The position numbers and the translations under genes are program-made. DNA of 64,000 nt from an uncultured Bartonella sp. (GTDB lineage: Bacteria > Pseudomonadota > Alphaproteobacteria > Rhizobiales > Rhizobiaceae): the NCBI GenBank assembly GCA_946478665.1, contig CAMLCZ010000007.1, forward strand, positions 1-64,000, in the 5' to 3' direction. Every line of letters begins with the position of its first letter. The stretch's first letter is position 1. Of the stretch, positions 38,396-47,800 are shown piece by piece. The notes beneath the pieces were generated by a model. That model searched no databases, was not told where the DNA came from, and saw only the letters and a list, made by a program, of their open reading frames with translations.

Positions 38396-38431
38396 AACAA
38401 AAAGTGGCCATGACAAGAGTATCATGACCAC
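38396..38431 (-). terminator. Terminator after the FkbM gene
   Basis: GTGGCCATGA (38404-38413) pairs with TCATGACCAC (38422-38431) with one G-U in the minus-strand RNA, followed there by TTTTTGTTTT. Confidence 0.75.
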
Positions 38432-38482
38432 ATGGAAAATCGTCAAAAATTACGGTATATTATCGCCAATAAAAGCCGTGGT

Positions 38483-39874
38483 TTAACTGTTTTTCTTGAA
38501 AAACAAATTCTCGCCTTTTAGCGGTAATTCCGTAAATCTACCGTTCAGAGCATTGCGAACCATCGCTTCCGAATTTGGTTTGAAACGATCATGTGTTTCA
38601 ATAATAATCAAACCAACTTTATCCAGCCAGCTTTCATAATCCTTTTCAAAAAGCTCGTATTCCGCCCCTTCAATATCCACTTTCAGAATGTCGATAAAAT
38701 CCATTGAAAACTGGTTCATAAGCGTTGGAATACTGATTGCACTCACCGAAGCTTCAGCGCCTTCAGTCAAGGTTTCTGTACGATACCCCCAAGCACCCAA
38801 ACCTTCATTGCTTTCATCATGTTCCACCAAAGACACCGCACCATCGCTCGGCCATATGGCTGCTTGTAACAGAGCAACATGATTGGAATAATCTTCGAGG
38901 TTTCTTTTCATAAATTCAAAATTTACAGTATCGGGTTCCACCGCGATAATATGTGCATTTGGATATTTTTTTAAAAAGAAGAGTGCCGACAAGCCAATAT
39001 TGGCCCCTAAGTCAACTATGGTGTTTGCAGTTTCTGGAAGATTTAAACTATCATATTCATTGTCTACGAATATTTGTTTGAAAACGCGAATGTCTGAATC
39101 ATCTATCCGCATGGATAAATGGCTTCCTAAAAATTTCATATCCAAGCAGACATTACTAGCGCGTTCATCTTTGATAAGATTTTTTAATATTTCGAGTCTG
39201 TCGTCATTAATAATATAGTCTTTTTTGCTGACATTATTATTTAACGATAACAAGTTGTTATAGATCGTATCTAACTTGCTACAAACCCCTGCAAATTCTT
39301 TATTGATGGGGTCCTTAACCAGTGCTTCAACATTTTGTCCTGTTTGCTTTATAGCATGGATCTCATCTGCAATACCCTGCAAACGACTACCACTGTCTTG
39401 CACAAGAGTATTGACCGATTGCAGACGATTATTGCTTTCCTCGACAAGCGTACTGACTGCGTTAATACGATTTGAGTTGTTTTGAGCTAAATTATTAACT
39501 GCATTAATATGGCTTATACCCTCGTGCACAAGCTCATCAACGGCAGTGATCCGACGAGCATTTTCATTCGCCAATTCGTTGATTGAGTTAAGGTGTGTTG
39601 CACTTCCCTGAACAAGACTGTTCACTGCCAATACATGATTGTTGGTTGTGTCACAATTTGCTCTATGATTGCTATCCAACAAATCAATTTTATTTTGTAT
39701 TTCTCTTATATTTTCATGATTTAAATCATCTGATCGACTTAAAAAATCGATTTTCTCACCGATCCCTTTGAGGTCGTTTTCAACAACACCCAGATCATTT
39801 TTATCCAATTTATTGTCTAACGAATTCAACTTCGCAAACAATTGATTTATTTTTAAATATCGACGTAAACCCAT
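38483..39874 (-). CDS. FkbM-family methyltransferase with N-terminal 14-residue repeat stalk
   Basis: A 463-residue protein. Residues 1-80 are charged and coiled-coil-like. Residues 82-179 are six to seven tandem 14-residue (two-heptad) repeats, for example NAVNNLAQNNSNRI, NAVSTLVEESNNRL and QSVNTLVQDSGSRL. The C-terminal half is an FkbM methyltransferase: SAM motif VDLGANIG (287-294), VEPD (312-315) and DILKVDIEGAEYELF (395-409). Such enzymes usually O-methylate surface glycans. The repeats may form an oligomerising stalk. It faces a glycosyltransferase operon across ~1 kb of AT-rich DNA. Confidence 0.85.
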   Translation of the reverse strand: MGLRRYLKINQLFAKLNSLDNKLDKNDLGVVENDLKGIGEKIDFLSRSDDLNHENIREIQNKIDLLDSNHRANCDTTNNHVLAVNSLVQGSATHLNSINELANENARRITAVDELVHEGISHINAVNNLAQNNSNRINAVSTLVEESNNRLQSVNTLVQDSGSRLQGIADEIHAIKQTGQNVEALVKDPINKEFAGVCSKLDTIYNNLLSLNNNVSKKDYIINDDRLEILKNLIKDERASNVCLDMKFLGSHLSMRIDDSDIRVFKQIFVDNEYDSLNLPETANTIVDLGANIGLSALFFLKKYPNAHIIAVEPDTVNFEFMKRNLEDYSNHVALLQAAIWPSDGAVSLVEHDESNEGLGAWGYRTETLTEGAEASVSAISIPTLMNQFSMDFIDILKVDIEGAEYELFEKDYESWLDKVGLIIIETHDRFKPNSEAMVRNALNGRFTELPLKGENLFFKKNS

Positions 39875-40863
39875 ATTTCCTTCCAGACAAAACTCCAGTG
39901 AGCCTAAATTGCTTGCAATCTTTTATGACGTCAGCTTATGACAAATGAGAGCTTTAAATGGCTCGTATAAACTATCACCCTGCTTTAGATGGGCAACTTT
40001 CCACGATAAAATCGTAAATTTCGGATGGCCATTAAATAGCAAAAACTATGTTCGGTTTCAAGATTATGACAATTTTTATAAACCGGCTATCATTTTTGTT
40101 TTTATTTGAGATCTCATTTGCAACTGGTTTTTAACATAATTCCAACGTTTTAAAAAAAATATAAATATCAATTTGCGTATAACAGATGATTTATTTCCAA
40201 CATATGGTAATTTTTTTTATAAATAATCACACATAATAAAAAGTTAACTTACAAATCCATACAGGAAAAATACATCATAGAATATACTTTCTATAATAAT
40301 TTAAAAAAATAATATATTATGTATATATAACTTATATATTTTTATTTTATAAATAGTTACTAAATTATTTTTACCAAATCAAAACATATAAATACTTTAT
40401 TATTAATAAATAAAAAATAAATATTATATTTATTATTAATAAAAAATTTAATATTATTATTATTCTGTAATTATCAGAAAAAAAATTAACTTGAGTAAAA
40501 TTTGACAAAATTTCTTTTTATAGTATCTAAAACAAGGTCTGATTCGTTTGGGGACGCTACACCATTGGCTGTGAAATGTTGGTAATTACACATTCGTGTA
40601 GGTGCTGACTATTCACAAAAAATGGGACTTATATGGTCAAAATAATAGTCATTGTTAGTAAGTGTTTTTTAGTTTGTTAATTGTTTTGCCACGCTAATGT
40701 CGCTTGATCTTATGCGTATTATATTTGTTGGCTAAATATAATTAACGTTGTGTAAATGCGAGCCGGGTATACATGTTTGATCGTCGATTATGGCATGATG
40801 CTTTTGTAAAAAAACAACGGCGATAATTGATAGGCAGGGATCTACTTTATTTAGTGAGACAAA
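39875..40863. promoter_or_regulatory. ~1 kb AT-rich divergent region of the glycan island
   Basis: No gene is visible. From about 40080 to 40500 the DNA is almost only A and T. A good sigma-70-like promoter, TTGACA (40502-40507), 16 nt, TATCTA (40524-40529), points toward the glycosyltransferases and would give a leader of about 330 nt. A GAGA site lies just before the first start codon. The composition suggests transferred DNA or a silenced control region. Confidence 0.45.
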
Positions 40864-41802
40864 ATGGTGAAAGTTTCTGTAATCATACCCGTTTATAATG
40901 TAGAAAATTTTGTCGAAAAGACCCTAACTTCTGTCTGCAATCAAACATATCGCGATACCGAAATTGTCGTCATAAACGATGGCAGTACTGACCAATCTGG
41001 CGCAATTTGTGACCAATTTGCCAAAACAGACGACCGGATACGTGTTATCCATCAAGAAAATCAAGGGATCACTAAAACAAGAAACCGTGGCATGAATGAA
41101 GCCAAAGGCGAGTTTCTTTGCTTTGTTGACTCTGACGATTGGCTAACGCCAAATTTTATTCATGCTTTGGTAAATGCGTGTGAAACTGAAGGCGCGGATA
41201 TAGCCTTTACCAATCATGCTATTGTTAATGATAATACCGTCACCAATAGGGATGATTATCATCAAACGATTTATACCAAATCTGATGAAAAGAATGCTCT
41301 TTTATGCCAAATTATTTTTCCTGCCGTGCATGGAAAAATATATCGCCGCACGTCACTTCAGAATGCAAAGGTAAAATTCTTGGAACAAGATGGATACCAT
41401 GGTTTTGCCGAGGATATCCTATTTAATTTTCAAGCCATCAATAGTGCTAAGAAAATCGTCTTTGTGCCCAACGAATATTACTTCTATAATCGCGACAATC
41501 CTAATTCTGTTTGTGCTCTTCCATCAAAACAGGAAGAAAATAACGATGATCGTTTGACAGTTTTAGCGAAAATATTCTCGCTCGCATCTAAAATGCCTTA
41601 TCGGCATGAAATATCGCCAACTTTGCAGGAAATCTCCATGCAGCATATCCAATGGGGTAAAGAGGATATGGCGCGGAAATTTATAAACTCTCCTTTTGCG
41701 GGCTTAGAAAAGGCAGAGCGCGCTTATCTTCTAGACATAGCCCATGGAATTGTTGGTACAAAAAGAAGTTGGCTGTCCCGTTTGTTTAATTTGAAGCATT
41801 AG
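40864..41802 (+). CDS. Glycosyltransferase family 2
   Basis: A 312-residue GT-A enzyme. N-terminal VSVIIPVYNVENFVEKTLTSV, the VINDGSTDQSG nucleotide-binding segment and the metal-binding FVDSDDWL are present; a helical C-terminal region follows. It is probably involved in lipooligosaccharide, capsule or protein-glycan synthesis in the cytoplasm. First of three co-directional genes (16 nt gap to the next). The donor sugar is unknown. Confidence 0.88.
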   Translation: MVKVSVIIPVYNVENFVEKTLTSVCNQTYRDTEIVVINDGSTDQSGAICDQFAKTDDRIRVIHQENQGITKTRNRGMNEAKGEFLCFVDSDDWLTPNFIHALVNACETEGADIAFTNHAIVNDNTVTNRDDYHQTIYTKSDEKNALLCQIIFPAVHGKIYRRTSLQNAKVKFLEQDGYHGFAEDILFNFQAINSAKKIVFVPNEYYFYNRDNPNSVCALPSKQEENNDDRLTVLAKIFSLASKMPYRHEISPTLQEISMQHIQWGKEDMARKFINSPFAGLEKAERAYLLDIAHGIVGTKRSWLSRLFNLKH

Positions 41803-41818
41803 TTAAGTAGACATTATC

Positions 41819-42799
41819 ATGGAAAATATACCGCAGATTCCTAAGCGCCTATTTTACGTCTGGTTTGGTAATGATATGCCTGCCGATGTGCATGCTTGCA
41901 TCCAGACATGGAAACTTGCGATGCCGGACTATGAAATTATAAAAGTCGGTGAAGAAAAAACGGAATGGTTCGATTTCCAAGCTGTCCTTAAAGATTGCGA
42001 TTGGCTAAAAGCAGTTTATGAACGCAAATTATGGGCATATGTGTCCGATTATGTCCGCATAAAAATTCTACACGATCATGGCGGTATCTATTTGGATACC
42101 GATGTAACAGCAACGCAGAGCTTTGAACCGTTGCGCAAGCATACTATGTTCATGGGCTATCAATGCGAGACAGAAGTTAATGGCGCTGTTATTGGTAGTG
42201 TAAAACATCATCCGTTTTTGCGGGCAATGTTGGACTATTATGAAAATGGTTCTATTTTCAAAACCTCACGTTACCTCTTGCCGGAAATCATCACCTATAT
42301 TCTGGAAAAAGATTATGGCATGGTGCCTTTCGACAGCCGAATAACACCAAAGATAACAGAGCTTAAGGGTATTACCATATATCCAGAACAAGCTTTTTAT
42401 CCATTCCGTTACAGAGAAAGATATACTGACGCCTGCATAACACCAAACACTTATAGTGTGCATTGGTGGAAAGCCAGCTGGCATTCGGAAGAAGATATTG
42501 CTTGGTTACAGTCAGGTCGTTTAACGCATCTTGATGACAGAAATAAAGTCGGTAGTCAGGAAGAGCAGGCTAACCCTGAAAATCTTCCAGCGGAACAGCA
42601 AACACTTGAACATAAACCCGAAGTTGCAACAATCTCTGACAAGAAAAAATCATCGGGGTTGAAGTGGCTATATCGTGTAAAACGTAGAAGTTACGGAAAA
42701 AAATATATCATTTTGGGGATACCATTTTTTTCCGTTAGAAAACCACGCCATAGGGAATATGTTTATTTGTTTAACACCATACCGATATATGGCAAATAA
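41819..42799 (+). CDS. Glycosyltransferase with DXD motif (GT32-like)
   Basis: A 326-residue protein. N-terminal IPKRLFYVWFGNDMP and LHDHGGIYLDTDVTAT (the DXD motif) are typical of the Gly_transf_sug/GT32 (capsular polysaccharide, Och1-like) family; YSVHWWKASW closes the catalytic domain. The last ~80 residues are a charged linker and a basic tail (KSSGLKWLYRVKRRSYGKK...), possibly for membrane association. It precedes the next gene by 2 nt. Confidence 0.85.
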   Translation: MENIPQIPKRLFYVWFGNDMPADVHACIQTWKLAMPDYEIIKVGEEKTEWFDFQAVLKDCDWLKAVYERKLWAYVSDYVRIKILHDHGGIYLDTDVTATQSFEPLRKHTMFMGYQCETEVNGAVIGSVKHHPFLRAMLDYYENGSIFKTSRYLLPEIITYILEKDYGMVPFDSRITPKITELKGITIYPEQAFYPFRYRERYTDACITPNTYSVHWWKASWHSEEDIAWLQSGRLTHLDDRNKVGSQEEQANPENLPAEQQTLEHKPEVATISDKKKSSGLKWLYRVKRRSYGKKYIILGIPFFSVRKPRHREYVYLFNTIPIYGK

Positions 42800-42801
42800 G
42801 A

Positions 42802-43764
42802 ATGACACCTTCTATCTCCGTTATTGTACCCGTTTACAACGTTGCTCCATGGCTAAAAGAATGTTTGGATAGCGTCTTAAACCAGACATTCCGTGATATG
42901 GAAATTATCATTGTTGATGATGGTAGTACGGATTCAAGTCCTGAAATTATCAAGGAATATGCTGAGAAAGACGACAGAATTATTACCATCCGCAAGGAAA
43001 ATGGTGGCTTGGGTTCAGCGCGCAACGTTGCACTTAAAATCGCCAAGGGTGAATATATAGCATTTCTTGATTCTGATGATAAAATTCATCCAGAAGCTTA
43101 TACAAAGCTCTATGAAAAAGCGAAAAAATACGATTGCGACATTGTTTTTTGTCAAACTGCCTATCTTGATAATCTAACAGGTAACATTATAGAAGAAAAA
43201 AATCAGACGGCATTACCTCTGTTTGAAAAATATCGTGATAATACAGATCTCATCACACTCGATCAATTGGATCCATTTGATATATTTTCATACGATTCAT
43301 TTGTGGTCGCTTGGAATAAAATTATCAAACGGTCTCTCATTGAAAAAACCAATGCCCATTTTCCAGAGCGTCTTATATTTGAAGATATGCCGTTTTATTT
43401 CAATACTTTGTTGAATGCGCATAATCTGGCGATCGTCTGGGAGCGTTTGATCTATTACCGTATCAATCGCAAAAACTCTATCACGAGCAGTCGGAAAAAA
43501 GAGGGACATATTGTTCAAATCCTGCTAACCATTGCCAATGATCTCGTAAAAACTAAAAAGAGAACGGGTCACGATTATAAAGCAGCTTTGAGCCCCTTTG
43601 CATTTCAGGAATTGTGCTACAAATTTGATAATATTGATAAATCAAAGCTTACACGGAGTGTGCTAGATAAGCTGCTTGTTAAAGAAGATAGAATACGCTT
43701 TGAAACTGAGAAATTACCAAAGACATCTTTTCTAACCCGTTTAAAAAACAAGCTATTCAAATAG
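42802..43764 (+). CDS. Glycosyltransferase family 2
   Basis: A 320-residue GT-A enzyme: ISVIVPVYNVAPWLKECLDSVLNQ, VDDGSTDSS and FLDSDDKIHP. It is paralogous to the first gene of the cluster in fold and motif order but clearly divergent. Likely adds another sugar to the same surface glycan. The gene ends ~120 bp before the duplicated thpR tail. Confidence 0.87.
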   Translation: MTPSISVIVPVYNVAPWLKECLDSVLNQTFRDMEIIIVDDGSTDSSPEIIKEYAEKDDRIITIRKENGGLGSARNVALKIAKGEYIAFLDSDDKIHPEAYTKLYEKAKKYDCDIVFCQTAYLDNLTGNIIEEKNQTALPLFEKYRDNTDLITLDQLDPFDIFSYDSFVVAWNKIIKRSLIEKTNAHFPERLIFEDMPFYFNTLLNAHNLAIVWERLIYYRINRKNSITSSRKKEGHIVQILLTIANDLVKTKKRTGHDYKAALSPFAFQELCYKFDNIDKSKLTRSVLDKLLVKEDRIRFETEKLPKTSFLTRLKNKLFK

Positions 43765-43886
43765 TTGGTGACTTTCTTTTCCGTCAAAATGCAATGATAG
43801 GGAATTGCACTGTTATTCTTGATTGCAGTTGAGTTGGAACGATTGATTGGCATAAAACATATTGTTTCTACGTGCTATGCGTAAAA

Positions 43887-44508
43887 GCAATATATCAAAT
43901 CATTGATGCTTTAGAACAACTCTGGCTGTGTTCCATGAAGACTCCAGCTATCTTCGATAATATAGGGGCCACCACCGACAGACTCCCGCGATGACATCAT
44001 GACAAATCGCGTAACGGGAAAATAATCTGATGAAAAATTGCCTCGAGATGACAGGTATTGCAGAAGATCTTCAAGCTTTACCTGCTTAAGGCGCGCTATT
44101 GTAACATGCGGTACGAATTTTGCTTTATCAGGATTAATTCCAAGACGATTGGCTATTCTAACAACATCGCTTTGAAGCTGTGTCCGTTCTTCACATTGCA
44201 ATATATCAAATCATTGATGCTTCAGAACAACTCTGCTGTGTTCCATGAAGACTCCAGCTATCTTCGATAATATAGGGGCCACCACCGACAGACTCCCGCG
44301 ATGACATCATGACAAATCGCGTAACGGGAAAATAATCTGATGAAAAATTGCCTCGAGATGACAGGTATTGCAGAAGATCTTCAAGCTTTACCTGCTTAAG
44401 GCGCGCTATTGTAACATGCGGTACAAATTTTGCTTTATCAGGATTAATTCCAAGACGATTGGCTATTCTAACAATATCACTTTGAAGCTGTGTCAGTTCT
44501 TCACACGG
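43887..44508 (-). repeat. Tandem duplication (2 x ~311 bp) spanning the 3' end of thpR
   Basis: The left copy is 43887-44197 and the right copy about 44198-44508; both start gcaatatatcaaatcattga on the + strand. The right copy has lost one G (ctctggctg to ctctgctg, near 44234). Other differences are few. Confidence 0.92.
43911..44197 (-). pseudogene. thpR 3' fragment (downstream tandem copy)
   Basis: A frame of ~95 codons matching the C-terminal half of the ThpR protein next door, including the second HxTx motif (PHVTIARL) but not the first. It has no genuine start; the first residues are created by the duplication junction. Unlike the full-length gene it keeps what is probably the original C-terminus, HGTQPELF. 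Confidence 0.85.
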
Positions 44509-44775
44509 CTCAACACGCGCATACAGCGAATGTGGTTTTTTAGAACCAAAAACATCTATTCCCGACAAGCGAATTTTAAATGGCTGTTTTTTTATGCGAT
44601 CCAGAGCATTTAAAAGCTCATCGGCCATTTCATTCGATATGTCGCCAAAAAAACGAAGTGTGATATGATAGTCTTCCGCTTCTACCCAATGCGCACCAGG
44701 CAAACCACCGCGTAATAGCGAAAGTGATAATGCCGCATCACGCGGTATTTCTAATGCTGTAAACAAACGAGGCAT
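44206..44775 (-). CDS. thpR: RNA 2',3'-cyclic phosphodiesterase (2'-5' RNA ligase family)
   Basis: A 189-residue two-histidine phosphodiesterase. Both catalytic motifs are present: HITL (H37-T39) and HVTI (H120-T122). The fold and length fit ThpR/LigT. A 1-bp deletion close to the 3' end replaces the terminal PELF of the duplicated copy with QSCSEASMI; this lies after the catalytic core and probably leaves the enzyme active. The physiological role in bacteria is not well defined. Confidence 0.9.
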   Translation of the reverse strand: MPRLFTALEIPRDAALSLSLLRGGLPGAHWVEAEDYHITLRFFGDISNEMADELLNALDRIKKQPFKIRLSGIDVFGSKKPHSLYARVEPCEELTQLQSDIVRIANRLGINPDKAKFVPHVTIARLKQVKLEDLLQYLSSRGNFSSDYFPVTRFVMMSSRESVGGGPYIIEDSWSLHGTQQSCSEASMI

Positions 44776-44856
44776 TGTGAGTCCCTTCCACCTGTTTATT
44801 GCATCTCTGAAAATTCAAAAGCCCAGATAAATCGTCACCCACAGATGGTGCGATTA

Positions 44857-47800
44857 TCAATAATCTTTTTCATAATAGACACCAACGCTTGAATCCCCTT
44901 CTGCGCCTAAGGCACCCTTGGCTTTCAAGTCTTTGGTAATGTCAAGATTAACCGTTCCCTTAGTATTTCCACCAGAACCCGCTTCAACACCCAAATATAT
45001 ATTATCACGTATATACCGACCAGCTTTCACCCCTGTGTTGCCCTGTTTGTCAGTGACAACATCAAGATCATCAAGCCCCGTAGATGCGCGAAGAGACCCT
45101 AAGAGGGACGTATTGGTAACACCGGCAAGTTCAGCCGCAGCAGAAGCAAGTTGTGCTATTTGGAACGGTGACAATTCACTGATTGAGCGGTTGAATATCA
45201 ACCGTGCCAAGACTTCATCTTGCGGTAAAGTTGGCGTGGACGAAAAGGCTACAACCAATGCATCAACGGTGCCACTAACGGTAACAGTAACCGTAATGTC
45301 ACTGCCTTCCGTTGTGGCCACAAAGTTTACTTCGGGATTGAGATTACCAACCAAGGTTACCCGACCTTCACTGAAGGTCAAACGCTGCGAAAGAATTTCA
45401 AACCGACCTCTTAACATCTGGAAGCCACCAACAGGACGGATATTGTTGACGGGTCCGAAAATTCCAATCTCGCCACCCAATTCAACATCAAGCCCCATAC
45501 CACGAACAAAAATCTGGTTTGGTGCGCGGATACGCATTTTTACTTGCGCAATGGCTGGTTTATTTGGCGTTGCGGCTCCCTTTTTCGGGCGTGTTTCAAT
45601 TTTTGCCCGATCAAGCGTTGTCTGAACATTTTTTGATAAATGCTTATGCTTTACATCAATCAAAGATGAGCCACCAAACCGGTCAGGTACGGTAATTTCT
45701 GCCTTTTCAAGTGTAAGATCACCGCCAATAACCGGATTGCGCAACAGAGGACCTGTTATAGTCACTGTACCATCAACAGTGGCAACAATCATTTCACCAT
45801 CGCTATAGCGCGTATGATTGAGCTTAATTGCAATATCAGCTGGCATACCAGCTGAAAAATCTGTCGAAATACTACCACTTGCAGCTATTGAGCCGCCAGC
45901 AGATGAGGCTGCATTGACACGATTGATAACAAGGCGATCTCCTGTCAGACTGCCTTGAACATCAATTCCATTCAGTCGCAAATTGGTTTGTGAATCGATA
46001 AAGCTACCATTTGAAAGAGCAAAACTGCCCCCCAGCTGTGGTTTAGCAAAAGATCCTTTTACGCTGGCATCAACCGTTGCCGTTCCAGTTATTTGTGCAC
46101 CTCTTTCTGCAAGAAACTGATTGGCAATGCCCAATGGTGCCTTGCCTTTGACTTGCAAATCAAGTCCATTTCCAAGAAGAGGAATATGACCAGACGCTGC
46201 AATATTGAGACCTTGCGGTCCATTTGCATTTAACCGTTCTAAATTTAGCGCAGAATTCTGATAGCTTCCCTGCATAGCAAGGCTAATTGGTGCCAAGCCA
46301 TTTTTTGCCAAAAGATCGGCAGTCAGTCCCTGTCCAGATAGATTAAACTCGGCTGATGGATTTTTTAAATTTCCACCTATATGCGCACGTCCCTTGATGT
46401 CACCACCTAAACGCTGACCAGTGGCAAAACCATTGGCTAATGCAACAGGTATATTTTTTAATTCGACATTAAGATCGAGATTGCCATTACCGAGCGGAAC
46501 TTTACCATTGGCATTAACATCAAGTCCTCCTCCGGAAATGACTGCATTAACGCCAAGCATTTTACCATCTGTGTTACCTTTTGCGGTAAAGCTCATCGGC
46601 GCAACATTTTTTTCCTTCAAGGTCGCAACGGTTAGGCCTTCACCTTTCAGATCAAAATGAATGTCGGGATTATCACTTTTTCCCTTAACGACCGCCTGCC
46701 CCGTTAAAAAGCCGGATGCACCAAGATCGCGTTTCACCACATTTGCCAGCGAAACTGGCAAGCGATCCAGAACAAGCTGTAAATCTAGCTGATTGCCAAC
46801 ATTACCGGCGGCAGTTAAATTTCCGCCATCAACATTCAATACAAAGGAATTAATCCGAACATTTTCGTCAGATAACGCAATGGATGCCGGCTTTGCGAGT
46901 TTTGCATGCACATTATCCTGGGTAACATTGAGCGTATCCAAATTGATAGCCAATCTGTCATTATCTGGTAAATTGGCATAAACCAACGCGCCAGACATCT
47001 CTGCTTTCGTATTGTTTTGAACTTCAGCTGTCAGATTGAAATCCGTTTGACCATTCAACCCTTTTGCTGTGGCCTTTATGCTATTTACAACCAAGGCCGA
47101 TGTTTGAATATCTCGTGCATTGACATAACCATCAATACGGAAAGCGCCTTTTGGATCACTCAAAGCGGCTTTCATGTCCAGACTTTCAACATGATTGCCA
47201 CCAAAAATGAGTTTGTCGATATGGGCTTGCAAATTTGCATTCTGTTTGCCGTTATCACTGGCAAACGCAAAATTGCCTGTCATGCTGCCTTGCCCCTCTG
47301 TTAAGGCCAGGGCAGAAAGCGTAGAAATATCGGGTGCATTAACCTGCAAATTGCCGTCAATAAGACCATTAATATTCTGGGCAATATCGCCAGATATCTT
47401 GGCGCCGCCAATGGTAATGTTTAAGCCATTCAGGCTTTTACCATGATCGTCATTTGAAAAATCGCCGGCCAATTCAAGTTTTTGTCCGGCAAAGCTTCCG
47501 TTACCAGATATTGAACCACTGAGATAGGATGATATTGGTGACGTATTATCAAGGATAGCATTGATAAAAATGGCCGTATTTTGCATCTTTTTGCCTGAAA
47601 GCGTTGCTTCAGGAATTTTTGCACCAAGGCTGAATGCGACGAGCCGGTTATGACCACGCGCGGCTCCTTTTAACGCGATTGGCCCCTGCATGCGCGGATT
47701 GAGAAGAGCAAGATCGGCAAGATCTACCTGAAAGTCCATATTGGCTTCTTCACCTGAAAATTGGCCATTTGCCAAAAGTTTCAAATGATCGTTGCCCAAT

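Noticed and set aside
38483..44775. Glycan island as an integrated mobile element
   Set aside because: No integrase, transposase, tRNA target or flanking direct repeats were found; only composition hints at transfer.
44918..45625. Long open frame on the + strand inside tamB (235 codons); similar ones at 47792-48394 and 48422-49027
   Set aside because: They mirror the codon structure of the tamB coding strand, have no ribosome-binding sites and no recognisable domains.
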